Shown piece after piece: positions 8,870 to 16,838 of a stretch of 64,000 nucleotides of DNA. Numbering within the stretch: position 1 is the first letter of the stretch; the number at the start of each line of letters is the position of its first letter. The stretch is from assembly GCA_937991535.1 (NCBI GenBank), contig CALKHN010000047.1, positions 1 to 64,000 on the forward strand. Direction: 5' to 3'. A model generated the notes under the pieces. It had not been told where the DNA came from. It did no database searches and worked only from the letters and a program-made list of their open reading frames with translations. The stretch is from an uncultured Sphingobacteriales bacterium (lineage in GTDB: Bacteria; Bacteroidota; Bacteroidia; Chitinophagales; Chitinophagaceae). The position numbers and the translations under genes are program-made.

Positions 8870-9829
8870 ATGAAAGTAGACCGATTTGTATTGGCATTGT
8901 TTGTAGCTGTTGCGGTAGCCTGGTTTTTCCCGCAGTTTGGCGCCGTCCAAAGTGGAATTCCATTAGATGCTATTTGCAGCGCAGGCATTGCGGTGATCTT
9001 CTTTTTTTATGGCGTTAAATTAAGTCCCGAAAAAATAAAAGCAGGATTAAAAAACTGGAAGCTGCACGTTGTTATCCAGTCGGCTACTTTTGTTATTTGC
9101 CCACTGCTTGTACTCATTGCCCGCCCTTTCCTGCAAACAGAACAGCAGGAATTAATCTGGCTGTCTGTATTTTTTTTAGCCGTATTGCCATCCACTGTTT
9201 CTTCTTCTGTAGTAATGGTAGCCATGGCAAAAGGCAATCTGCCGGCGGCTATTTTTAATGCAAGCATCTCGGGACTCATCGGTATTGTGTTAACTCCATT
9301 ATGGATGGGGTTATTTATGCAACAGCAGGGCGATGTTGATTTTCTGCAAATTTATTTTAAGCTCATCGTTGAAATCATTATACCTGTAATTGCCGGAATT
9401 GCTGTGCAGCGTGCTATAGGACACTGGGCTGCGAGGTACGGTAAACAACTGGCTATATTTGATAAGAGTGTTATTGTTTTGATCGTGTACAAAAGTTTCG
9501 CTGAATCATTTTCGGATGGTACATTTTCTGGTATGCAATGGAAGGATATTGTAATGCTATGTGTTGTTGCGATCGTTTTGTTTTTTTTGTTGTACTGCAT
9601 CATTTATTTGATTTGTATTTTGCTGTCCTTCAGTAAGGAAGACAGGATTACCGCATTGTTTTGCGGGTCAAAAAAATCATTGGTGCACGGCACCGTATTT
9701 TCCAAGGTGTTGTTCAGCAACGCATCCTTTGCGGGATTCATGCTGTTGCCACTGATGATCTATCATGCGTTTCAGTTGTTTATTGTAAGTTATATTGCAG
9801 GGTGGTTTGAAAGAAAAGAAGAGCAGTAA
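8870..9829 (+). CDS. Bile acid:sodium symporter-like membrane transporter
   Basis: Integral inner-membrane protein of 319 residues with about nine to ten hydrophobic segments (the first at 6-20, VLALFVAVAVAWFFP). It fits the SBF-like/YfeH branch of the bile acid:sodium symporter superfamily: DAICSAGIAVIFFFYGVKLS near the N-terminus, FLAVLPSTVSSSVVMVAMAK in the middle, and TALFCGSKKSLVHGTVFSKV in the C-terminal half. Substrate is unknown; the family transports organic anions. It is followed after 43 bases by a broken paiB gene. Nothing here indicates a regulator. Confidence 0.87.
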   Translation: MKVDRFVLALFVAVAVAWFFPQFGAVQSGIPLDAICSAGIAVIFFFYGVKLSPEKIKAGLKNWKLHVVIQSATFVICPLLVLIARPFLQTEQQELIWLSVFFLAVLPSTVSSSVVMVAMAKGNLPAAIFNASISGLIGIVLTPLWMGLFMQQQGDVDFLQIYFKLIVEIIIPVIAGIAVQRAIGHWAARYGKQLAIFDKSVIVLIVYKSFAESFSDGTFSGMQWKDIVMLCVVAIVLFFLLYCIIYLICILLSFSKEDRITALFCGSKKSLVHGTVFSKVLFSNASFAGFMLLPLMIYHAFQLFIVSYIAGWFERKEEQ

Positions 9830-9872
9830 AAACGTATTGCATACAGTTGATTTCCAAAATAAAAGACTATAC

Positions 9873-10083
9873 ATGTATATTCCCCGGATGAATGCAATGA
9901 CGGATCGTGAAGAGATGGTTGCCTTCATGAAACAATTCAGCTTTGCAACGATCATTACTGCCAAAGAAAAAGCTGAGCCGGAATAAAACGGAAGCGGAAC
10001 AACGAAGGATTATCAACTCGCTTTCAGAGCGCAATAATGACAATGAAAGGCATATTGCAGATTATATGAAGCAAAATCTGTAA
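9873..10083 (+). pseudogene. paiB-like FMN-binding regulator with internal deletion
   Basis: The first 37 codons (MYIPRMNAMTDREEMVAFMK then QFSFATIITAKEKAEPE, stop at 9984) look like the start of a PaiB-type FMN-binding protein. In another frame, beginning across the same AAAAAGCTGAGCC junction, is KLSRNKTEAEQRRIINSLSE and then IADYMKQNL, which looks like the end of the same family, with a stop at 10081-10083. The intervening ~130 residues expected for a ~200-residue protein are absent, and the joint is out of frame. The simplest reading is a deletion of the middle of an ancestral paiB gene, leaving both ends. Family assignment is from memory of N- and C-terminal motifs. Confidence 0.72.
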
Positions 10084-10109
10084 ACGGAATAAAATATTGT
10101 AAATAACTG

Positions 10110-10877
10110 CTATCCTCTTCCGGTTATCCAATACATCAGGCTGCCGGTAATTTCTCTTAAATACATGTCCCAGTATCTGAGGGCACTGGCCGACGGAAGA
10201 ATATAATCAGTAGGTACAACGCTATCGGGGGGTCTGATAAAAAACGCAGCGGGATAGGGTATTACTTCAATACCGGCCCTGGTAAAGGTTTTTTGGGCGC
10301 GTGGCATATGAAGCGCCGAGGTTATTAGTACATAGGGCGCAGGGAGTTGGAGCGAATCAACTATTTTTTTGGAATTGATGGCGTTTTCTGCCGTGTTCCT
10401 TGAATCCCTGTCTACTGCAATGTCTGCCGCAGGTATACCCATTGCAACAAGTTGTTCCTGCACAAAATCGCCTTCCCTGAAATCGCCCCTGTTAAAAACA
10501 GAACCATCTCCGGCTGCTACAATTATTCTTTTTATATGGCCGCTTTTATACAATAACACGGTTTGGATAAACCTGTCGCTTTGCTCGCTAAAATACTTTT
10601 GGCCATCTGTTTTGTTCATGCCTGCAAAGCCGCCCAATAAAATACCGGCGCTGTAATTTTCATTTGACCGGAGCGTTACTTTTGCAGGCTGATAAGCAAG
10701 GATGAGCTGACTGATAATGAAAGGATTGGTAAAAAAAAGGAGCATAATGGTGCCGGCAATAGAACATCTTTTTTTCCTGACAGACTTTTTGCTGAACCAT
10801 CCCCACAGAAAAACGATTACGATCCATAGTACAGGGCTCAGCAATACAATAACAAGTTTAGAAATAACAAACATCAT
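10110..10877 (-). CDS. YdcF/ElyC-like DUF218 membrane protein
   Basis: Membrane protein of 255 residues. Two N-terminal hydrophobic segments (about 4-26 and 38-58) are followed by a DUF218 domain from about 78. Diagnostic stretches are SAGILLGGFAGMN, IKRIIVAAGDGS, the acidic/basic pair DRDSRNTAENAINSKKIVDS, and VLITSALHMPRAQKTFTRAG. The family includes E. coli SanA, ElyC and YdcF, connected with envelope integrity, but the activity is not settled. The gene ends 26 bases from the paiB remnant, convergent with it. Confidence 0.85.
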   Translation of the reverse strand: MMFVISKLVIVLLSPVLWIVIVFLWGWFSKKSVRKKRCSIAGTIMLLFFTNPFIISQLILAYQPAKVTLRSNENYSAGILLGGFAGMNKTDGQKYFSEQSDRFIQTVLLYKSGHIKRIIVAAGDGSVFNRGDFREGDFVQEQLVAMGIPAADIAVDRDSRNTAENAINSKKIVDSLQLPAPYVLITSALHMPRAQKTFTRAGIEVIPYPAAFFIRPPDSVVPTDYILPSASALRYWDMYLREITGSLMYWITGRG

Positions 10878-10975
10878 GGTTCAAGATACAGTGCGGAATG
10901 TAGAATCCCAAAAAACGGATTGAATTTGTAGTTTATTGTTTGTGGTTTATGGTTGCACACTTTAATAGGTATTTC

Positions 10976-10993
10976 GTCTCGCACGTGCGGGAT
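10976..10993. repeat. Short palindrome between the YdcF-like gene and 3-hydroxybutyryl-CoA dehydrogenase
   Basis: CGCACGTGCG (10980-10989) is a perfect 10-base palindrome, extended outward with wobble pairs to GTCTCGCACGTGCGGGAT. It lies beyond the stop of the minus-strand dehydrogenase and upstream of the YdcF-like gene. There is no T run, so it is not a standard terminator. Short-word repeats (TTTATTGTTTGTGGTTTATG) flank it. Confidence 0.4.
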
Positions 10994-11055
10994 CGTCTTT
11001 GAATTTGAAATTGATTTGTCTTTTGATTTTTGGTTCTTAGGATTTCCCCACATTT

Positions 11056-11937
11056 TCACCAGGCCGGTACCAGTTCCTTACTACCCGGGGTGTATTTGTA
11101 AAATCCTTCACCACTTTTTGCACCCAGTTTACCTGCGGTCACCATATTTACCAATAGAGGGCAGGGAGCGTATTTGGGATTGCCAAATCCTTCGTACAGT
11201 ACTTTTAGTATGCTCAGACAAACATCCAATCCAATAAAATCTGCCAGTTGCAAAGGTCCCATAGGATGCGCCATGCCCAGTTTCATTACGGTATCAATCT
11301 CTTCGATTCCTGCTACACCCTCATACAAGCTGTATATCGCTTCGTTGATCATGGGCATAAGAATACGGTTGGCAATAAAGCCGGGATAGTCGTTTACGAT
11401 GCAGGGCATCTTATCCAACTGTTTGGTAATATGCACTACCTCGCTGGTTACTTCTTTTGCTGTGGCATATCCGTTGATCACTTCCACCAGTTTCATTACC
11501 GGCACGGGATTCATAAAATGCATGCCAATCACTTTTCCGGCACGCCCGGTAACCGCGGCTATCGCTGTAATGGAAATAGAAGAGGTATTGGTGGCCAGTA
11601 TGCATGAGGGCGGTGCAAATGCATCTAATTCTTTAAATATTTTTAATTTGACTGCTTTGTTTTCTGTTACCGCTTCTATTACGAGGTCTGCTTCGGCAAC
11701 GCCAGTTTCTATACTGGTAGAAATGTGGAGGGTTGATAATATGCTATCCTTTGTTGCCTGCGTAATGATTCCTTTGCTTACCTGGCGGTCTGCATTTTTA
11801 GATATGGTTTCAATTGCTTTTCCCAATGCAGTTTCACTAATATCCGCAAGGGTTACACTAAAGCCATACTGCGCAAATACATGAGCGATACCGTTGCCCA
11901 TAGTGCCTGCGCCAATAACAGCAATGTTTTTTATCAT
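11056..11937 (-). CDS. 3-hydroxybutyryl-CoA dehydrogenase
   Basis: NAD(P)-dependent oxidation of 3-hydroxyacyl-CoA to 3-oxoacyl-CoA, cytoplasmic; fatty acid or aromatic-acid beta-oxidation, or butyrate-type metabolism. 293 residues, the usual length of the monofunctional family. Rossmann motif at the start (IAVIGAGTMGNGIAHVFAQ). NTSSISITAIA and GMHFMNPVPVMKLVEVI carry the catalytic His. NDYPGFIANRILMPMINEAI and MGPLQLADFIGLD mark the C-terminal helical domain. It begins one base after the stop of the upstream CarboxypepD-type protein gene on the same strand, so the two are probably translationally coupled even though their predicted compartments differ. Confidence 0.93.
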   Translation of the reverse strand: MIKNIAVIGAGTMGNGIAHVFAQYGFSVTLADISETALGKAIETISKNADRQVSKGIITQATKDSILSTLHISTSIETGVAEADLVIEAVTENKAVKLKIFKELDAFAPPSCILATNTSSISITAIAAVTGRAGKVIGMHFMNPVPVMKLVEVINGYATAKEVTSEVVHITKQLDKMPCIVNDYPGFIANRILMPMINEAIYSLYEGVAGIEEIDTVMKLGMAHPMGPLQLADFIGLDVCLSILKVLYEGFGNPKYAPCPLLVNMVTAGKLGAKSGEGFYKYTPGSKELVPAW

Positions 11938-11938
11938 G

Positions 11939-12580
11939 TTAGTTTTTCTTCTTAAAATCCCCCCTTTTCCACGCCTTCACAAATTCGCTCCAGGCAAACG
12001 GGTTAAATATATTCATAGGTGGCGCCTGGCCACTGTAATAATAGCCCTGGGCATTTTTACTCAGTGCATAATTACTGGCTTCACCACCATCACGGGGTAA
12101 TGACCGGGCCAATATTCTTCGTTTGGCTTCGCTGGTATTTTGCCGGGCAATTTCTATACCATCATCCGGAACATCATTATTCACAAAATCGCGTTCAAAT
12201 TGTTCACGGGTTGGGCGGGCTTTTATGATAGCGGTAGGCAGGTAAATGGTATCCTCGGCCAATAACTTAACCATACTGTATTGATTCCCTTCAAGGTTAG
12301 TTGGGATTTTGTCGGTTTCGGTACGGTAAGATACATGTGTAAACCGGATTTCATCGCCCTTTAATACCACTATCGAAAAAACACCCTGTTCATTCGTGAT
12401 CGTTCCGCGGTTTTGCCCTTTTACCATTACCGTTACACCCGGTATTCCTTTTAAACTGTCATGCGTCATTACTACCCCGTACAATTGTACAACAGAATCC
12501 TTTAAAGATTCAAACTGTGCTTGAGCTGCAAAAGGAATCAATAATAATGAGAAAAATATATACCGTAAAAAATGTTTCAT
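11939..12580 (-). CDS. Secreted CarboxypepD_reg-like domain protein
   Basis: Exported protein of 213 residues and unknown role. Signal peptide at 1-21 (ending FAAQAQ), then a beta-sandwich CarboxypepD_reg-like domain at about 33-110 (LYGVVMTHDSLKGIPGVTVM, RGTITNEQGVFSIVVLKGDE). The tail is polar (about 120-213) with no family I recognise. Such domains occur at the periplasmic face of TonB-dependent receptors, but here no receptor follows. The stop at 11939 is one base upstream of the dehydrogenase start. Confidence 0.82.
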   Translation of the reverse strand: MKHFLRYIFFSLLLIPFAAQAQFESLKDSVVQLYGVVMTHDSLKGIPGVTVMVKGQNRGTITNEQGVFSIVVLKGDEIRFTHVSYRTETDKIPTNLEGNQYSMVKLLAEDTIYLPTAIIKARPTREQFERDFVNNDVPDDGIEIARQNTSEAKRRILARSLPRDGGEASNYALSKNAQGYYYSGQAPPMNIFNPFAWSEFVKAWKRGDFKKKN

Positions 12581-12687
12581 TAATCTGTTTAAATGAATTG
12601 CAATAATACCCTAAAATCACAATCAAACATGTGAAAACCCAATTTACCCTGAACTTACGAAAAAAACAAAGTAAGCATTTATGGTCT

Positions 12688-12695
12688 TAACTTTG
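12688..12695 (+). promoter_or_regulatory. Bacteroidota-type -7 box upstream of the Mrp/ApbC gene
   Basis: TAACTTTG fits the TAnnTTTG -7 consensus and lies 35 bases before the ATG at 12731. A clear -33 TTG element was not found at the expected distance, so this is a partial match. Confidence 0.45.
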
Positions 12696-12730
12696 CGGGG
12701 CAATATTTTTTTTAACAAAAAGTTCGGCAG

Positions 12731-13825
12731 ATGAAAGAAAGTGATATCCTCAAAGCGTTGGGAAATGTAATTGAACCCGATCTGGGCAGAGATCTCGTAA
12801 CACTAAATATGGTTAAAGACATTGTAACAGAAGGAGATAAGGTTTCATTTACAGTTGTACTTACTACGCCCGCATGTCCTTTAAAAGATATGATCAAAAA
12901 TGCATGCATCAATGCAGTGCACCTCCTGGTAAATAAAAATGCGCAGGTAGATATTAAGTTTACAGCTAATGCCAATAGTACCAGAAAAGACAATAAACAC
13001 ATTTTGCCTGGTGTAAGAAATATCATTGCCGTTGTAAGTGGCAAAGGAGGCGTTGGCAAATCTACCGTGGCCGCTAACTTAGCACTGGCGCTGGCAGAAG
13101 GCGGCGCTTCCGTTGGCTTAATGGACGCTGATATTTACGGGCCAAGCGTACCCATGATGTTTGGCGTTCGTGGCGAAAGGCCGCTTATGAAAAAAGAGGG
13201 TGAAAAGGGCATTATCATTCCGTTAGAAAAATTTGGCATAAAGCTAATGAGCATAGGTTCACTGGTAGATGAGAAGCAGGCGATTGTATGGCGCGGGCCT
13301 ATGGCCAGCAGCGCTATCCGGCAATTTGTAACGGATGTAGAGTGGGGTGAGCTGGATTACCTGGTAATTGATATGCCGCCCGGTACCGGCGATATTCATT
13401 TAACATTGGTTCAAACCGTTCCTGTAACCGGAGCGGTAGTAGTTACCACGCCTCAGCCTGTGGCACTGGCCGACGCCAAAAAAGCCATTGCCATGTTTGG
13501 GCAGGCCCAGATTAAAGTGCCCATCATAGGGTTGGTAGAGAATATGAGCTGGTTTACGCCTGCAGAACTACCCGAAAATAAATATTATATTTTTGGAAAA
13601 GAAGGCGGTAAAAGGTTGGCCGAAGAATTTGACATTCCTTTTTTAGGACAAATACCATTGGTACAGGGTATAAGAGAAGGTGGTGATATTGGAATACCGG
13701 TAATGGTTAGTGATGATGAGATTACGCGAAAGGCCTTCAGTAATTTTGCGGGGAACACCGTTCGGAGCATAGCCATGCGCAATGCCAATATTGAGGCTAC
13801 TAAAATTGTAGAGATCGTAGTGTAA
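12731..13825 (+). CDS. apbC: Mrp/NBP35-family iron-sulfur carrier ATPase (ApbC-like)
   Basis: P-loop ATPase of 364 residues thought to deliver iron-sulfur clusters to apo-proteins in the cytoplasm. An N-terminal MIP18/DUF59 domain covers about 1-75 (NVIEPDLGRDLVTLNMVKDI). A deviant Walker A motif GKGGVGKS is at 104-111, with a MDADIYGPSVPMMFG stretch and the DYLVIDMPPGTGDIHLTLVQ switch region. The C-terminal ENMSWFTPAELPENKYYIFG lacks the CxxC pair that binds the cluster in E. coli ApbC and human NUBP1. I recall the same form in other Bacteroidota, so this is probably a lineage trait rather than decay. It stands alone with its own promoter. Confidence 0.9.
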   Translation: MKESDILKALGNVIEPDLGRDLVTLNMVKDIVTEGDKVSFTVVLTTPACPLKDMIKNACINAVHLLVNKNAQVDIKFTANANSTRKDNKHILPGVRNIIAVVSGKGGVGKSTVAANLALALAEGGASVGLMDADIYGPSVPMMFGVRGERPLMKKEGEKGIIIPLEKFGIKLMSIGSLVDEKQAIVWRGPMASSAIRQFVTDVEWGELDYLVIDMPPGTGDIHLTLVQTVPVTGAVVVTTPQPVALADAKKAIAMFGQAQIKVPIIGLVENMSWFTPAELPENKYYIFGKEGGKRLAEEFDIPFLGQIPLVQGIREGGDIGIPVMVSDDEITRKAFSNFAGNTVRSIAMRNANIEATKIVEIVV

Positions 13826-13871
13826 TGCGCCCGGTACCCGACGAAAGGAGGGGCAGGCTGTACTGACGGGC
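13826..13871 (+). repeat. Dispersed repeat, GGTACCCGA-AAGGAGGG family, copy 4
   Basis: This copy contains GGTACCCGACGAAAGGAGGG exactly, followed by GCAGGCTG. GCCCG (13829-13833) and CGGGC (13867-13871) form the outer arms. It begins at the stop codon of the Mrp/ApbC gene and ends at the stop of the convergent glycosylase-like gene, filling the whole gap. Confidence 0.65.
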
Positions 13872-14566
13872 TATTTCACCATGCTGAAAGCGGCGAGGTA
13901 TTTATCAATGTACTCCCGCGTGTATTTTGATTTGTATTGCATTACGAAGCGGGGGTGCTCGAGGGCTATAATTTTTTTAAAAAAGCCATGTGTTTCATTT
14001 AACCGGAGCAGTATCTTTTCATTTTTACCGCTGCCCAGGCAAAAACAAATACCTGTATCTATCCCCAGCGCAATTTGTTTTTTGATGCTTTGGACAATAA
14101 AGTCATAGGCTGCGTCGGACAATGCCTTACTGTCGTAAAAATTGTAGTTTACTTCTTTTCCCAATCCATTTTTTATGGTAAAGCCTAAAGGGCATATGGA
14201 GTTGATATAGAATTTTCCGTAAAAACTTTCGGGACCGCCGTAAGCATCAATCATATCGTATATAAAAACCGACGAGGGTTCGTGTGCGGGTGGTCCGGGA
14301 TAAAGCAATCCGCATTTTTCCACCAGTCTTTTGGGATCAGTAAAGGGGATGCCTGTTAATCCCGCGCCAAATCTGCCCGGATTAATGCCCAGTATAATGT
14401 GCCGCCGGTTATTGTCGCTGTAGTATTTTTTGTAGAAAGCAGATGAAACGGCTAAGCTATCTTTATTTTCACGGAAAGGATTCATCACCCGTATACCGGG
14501 AGGCAATTCACCTGTAAAATGAAGCGACTTGTTAAATGCAATTACTTTAGCTGCAAACGTTGCCAT
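13871..14566 (-). CDS. SMUG2-like uracil-DNA glycosylase superfamily protein
   Basis: Predicted DNA base-excision glycosylase of 231 residues. Motifs are ILGINPGRFGAGLTGIPFTD (the catalytic-loop type found in SMUG-like enzymes), FYINSICPLGF, ICFCLGSGKNEKIL and, near the end, ALEHPRFVMQY, where the His would match the second active-site motif. I assign it to the SMUG2/DUF4918 group from these motifs. Expected role is removal of uracil or damaged pyrimidines from DNA; activity of this branch is less well studied than SMUG1. Convergent with the Mrp/ApbC gene. Confidence 0.8.
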   Translation of the reverse strand: MATFAAKVIAFNKSLHFTGELPPGIRVMNPFRENKDSLAVSSAFYKKYYSDNNRRHIILGINPGRFGAGLTGIPFTDPKRLVEKCGLLYPGPPAHEPSSVFIYDMIDAYGGPESFYGKFYINSICPLGFTIKNGLGKEVNYNFYDSKALSDAAYDFIVQSIKKQIALGIDTGICFCLGSGKNEKILLRLNETHGFFKKIIALEHPRFVMQYKSKYTREYIDKYLAAFSMVK

Positions 14567-14741
14567 ATAATGAAGGAAGGTAAGTAATTTTACAGGGCAA
14601 TAAAATTTGAATCAGTAATGAGATCAATAGCCGGTTCAAAAACAGAGAAATAGTAAGGGGGAAATTTAAACCTGCAAAGGATTTCATTTATATCTGTCAT
14701 ACCCTAATTTCAAATCCCGAATTTCAAATTTTAAATCGCCT

Positions 14742-15770
14742 ATGCATCGCAAAGATTTTATCCGCTCAGGCATCTTATTGTGTGCGCCTTATGTGCTGCC
14801 ATTGCGCAACAGGACGCCTGCCTCGGGCGATGAAGATTATATAATGACGGTAAACGGTCATATTCCTTCCGCAGAAGCAGGATTCACCTTATCGCATGAA
14901 CATGTACTGGTAGACTTTATTGGCGCCGGAAAAATAACTACATCCCGTTACAATGTAAACGAAGTATACCACACTGCGCTGCCTGTTTTGCAGGAAGCCG
15001 TAAAAAATGGCTGCAAAACACTGGTGGAATGTACGCCCAATTATCTTGGAAGAAATGTGGGTTTATTGCAAAGACTATCAAAAGCCAGCGGACTCCATAT
15101 TATTTCCAATACCGGTTATTATGGGGCCGCTAAAGAAAAGTTTTTGCCTAAACATGCATATACCGATTCTGCCCGGCAACTGGCAGCACGCTGGATAAAC
15201 GAATGGGAAACGGGCATAGAAGGCACCGGCATTAAACCCGGATTCATTAAAACCGGCGTAGATACCTACCCGTTATCTCCTGTACAGCAAAAGCTTATTG
15301 AGGCAGCGGCATTAACGCATTTATCAACGGGGTTAACTTTTGGGGTACATACGGGCAACGGCGAAGCTGCACTGGAGGAATTGAAGATAATAAAAGCTAT
15401 GGGTGTTGGCCCCGAGGCATGGGTATGGATTCATGCACAAAATGAAAAGAACAGGGATGTACATGTACGGGTTGCCAAAGAAGGCGGCTGGGTTTCTTTT
15501 GATGGACTCAACGATGATTCGGTGCAGCAATCCGTACAATTTTTGAAGGATATGAAAGCAGAAAAACGCTTGCACAAAGCCCTTATTTCTCATGATGCGG
15601 GCTGGTATCACGTAGGCGAACCGGGTGGTGGGCAATTCAGGTCTTATAATACCGTTTTTAAATTTCTGCTGCCTTTGTTGAGGAAAGAGGGGTTTACTGA
15701 AGGTGAAATGCACCAGGTTTTTATGGTTAACCCGGCCAAAGCATTAACGGTTAAGGTTAGAAGAGCGTAG
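14742..15770 (+). CDS. Phosphotriesterase-like metal-dependent hydrolase (PTE/lactonase family)
   Basis: TIM-barrel amidohydrolase of 342 residues. The N-terminus (HRKDFIRSGILLCAPYVLP) has Arg near the front and a hydrophobic run, resembling a Tat-like or weak export signal. Metal ligands fit the phosphotriesterase family: FTLSHEHVLVD (HxH), KPGFIKTGVD (Lys that is carboxylated in family members), FGVHTGNGEAAL, VWIHAQNEK and LISHDAGWY (C-terminal Asp). Members are mostly lactonases, with promiscuous phosphotriesterase activity in some; substrate cannot be told from sequence. Convergent with the oxidoreductase gene at 15794. Confidence 0.85.
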   Translation: MHRKDFIRSGILLCAPYVLPLRNRTPASGDEDYIMTVNGHIPSAEAGFTLSHEHVLVDFIGAGKITTSRYNVNEVYHTALPVLQEAVKNGCKTLVECTPNYLGRNVGLLQRLSKASGLHIISNTGYYGAAKEKFLPKHAYTDSARQLAARWINEWETGIEGTGIKPGFIKTGVDTYPLSPVQQKLIEAAALTHLSTGLTFGVHTGNGEAALEELKIIKAMGVGPEAWVWIHAQNEKNRDVHVRVAKEGGWVSFDGLNDDSVQQSVQFLKDMKAEKRLHKALISHDAGWYHVGEPGGGQFRSYNTVFKFLLPLLRKEGFTEGEMHQVFMVNPAKALTVKVRRA

Positions 15771-15793
15771 TGTTTTGCTGCTCCAATATTGTT

Positions 15794-16738
15794 TTACTGC
15801 CAAACCATAACTACTTTTCCCCTGGTTCTCCCGGTTTCTATTTGTGTGTGAGCTTTTGCCATATCACTGAACGGAAAAATATGGGAAACATGCGATTTAA
15901 CAATGCCTTTCTCTAACAGGTTCGCAATTTCCTCCATGTCCTTACCATTGGATTTTACTTTGAAAGTATAGCCATTCATTCCTTTGGCATAGGCTTTATC
16001 CGTAACCGCTTCATTCAATCCGGAAGGGATGCTGACGATGGTGGCGCCTTTTTTCATTACTTGCAAGGAGTGGTCAATGTTTTCTCCCCCAACTGTATCC
16101 AGTACAAAATCAATATCAGATGCCTGTTCCTCCAATGGTGCGGCTTTGTAGTCAATATGTTCATCAGCCCCAAGGCTTAACACAAAATTTCGGTTGGCTG
16201 CCGAAGCTGTTCCTATTGTATATGCGCCATAGTGTTTGGCTATCTGCACAGCGTAATGCCCCACTCCTCCCGCTGCTGCATGGATCAGCACTTTTTGCCC
16301 CTTTTGAACAGGAGCATGTGCTTTCAGCGCCTGCCATGCGGTTAAAGCAGCGAGTGATGCCGCCGCCGCTTCATTATATGAAATAGTAAGCGGTTTTAAC
16401 GCAAGGTGGGTAGCAGGAGCAGCCACATACTCAGCATAGGCTTTACCGTGACCCGGAAAATTAACCATGCCAAATACCTCATCACCGTTTTTAAATGCTG
16501 TAACATTTTTACCGGTTTCCGTTACTATGCCCGAAATATCCCAACCCAATATCAATGGTGTTTTATTTTTTAGCATTCCGTACATTCCTCTGCCTAAACG
16601 GGTTTTAACATCAATCGGGTTTATGCCAGCCGATTTTACTTTTACAAGTACTTCTTCGTTTGTTATTGCCGGAACCGGCACCTTTTCCAAAACCAGGTTT
16701 TCAGTGCCGCCAAAGCCGTGCAATACGATGGCTTTCAT
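15794..16738 (-). CDS. NADP-dependent MDR oxidoreductase, quinone-reductase-like
   Basis: Medium-chain dehydrogenase/reductase of 314 residues. The start at 16738 (MKAIVLHGFGGTENLVLEKV) is preferred over an in-frame ATG 21 bases upstream because GGGAAAGGA sits just before it. GroES-like N-terminal domain (about 1-120; VKSAGINPIDVKTR, LGWDISGIV), then a Rossmann fold with KVLIHAAAGGVGHYAVQIAK. No catalytic-zinc Cys/His set is visible, as in zeta-crystallin-type quinone reductases. The next gene upstream on the same strand, 100 bases away, is a YafY-type regulator, which probably controls it. Confidence 0.88.
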   Translation of the reverse strand: MKAIVLHGFGGTENLVLEKVPVPAITNEEVLVKVKSAGINPIDVKTRLGRGMYGMLKNKTPLILGWDISGIVTETGKNVTAFKNGDEVFGMVNFPGHGKAYAEYVAAPATHLALKPLTISYNEAAAASLAALTAWQALKAHAPVQKGQKVLIHAAAGGVGHYAVQIAKHYGAYTIGTASAANRNFVLSLGADEHIDYKAAPLEEQASDIDFVLDTVGGENIDHSLQVMKKGATIVSIPSGLNEAVTDKAYAKGMNGYTFKVKSNGKDMEEIANLLEKGIVKSHVSHIFPFSDMAKAHTQIETGRTRGKVVMVWQ

Positions 16739-16805
16739 TAAGTCCTTTCCCGGTGTCATGGCATTTAATTTTAATTGTAAAATGCTTGTCGCGTTTATTT
16801 GTTCG

Positions 16806-16824
16806 GGCAGGCCGTATGCCTGCC
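16806..16824. repeat. GC-rich hairpin between the YafY-type regulator and oxidoreductase genes
   Basis: GGCAGGC (16806-16812) and GCCTGCC (16818-16824) form a perfect 7-base stem with a 5-base loop. It lies 15 bases beyond the regulator stop on the minus strand but has no following T run, so it is more likely a small dispersed hairpin or an attenuating structure than a classical terminator. Confidence 0.45.
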
Positions 16825-16838
16825 GGTTTCGTTGCAGG

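Noticed and set aside
11399..11884. 161-residue plus-strand frame opposite 3-hydroxybutyryl-CoA dehydrogenase
   Set aside because: The dehydrogenase is complete and motif-rich on the minus strand; the frame has no family features.
16806..16824. GC hairpin as a rho-independent terminator
   Set aside because: There is no T run on either side; it is listed as a hairpin repeat instead.
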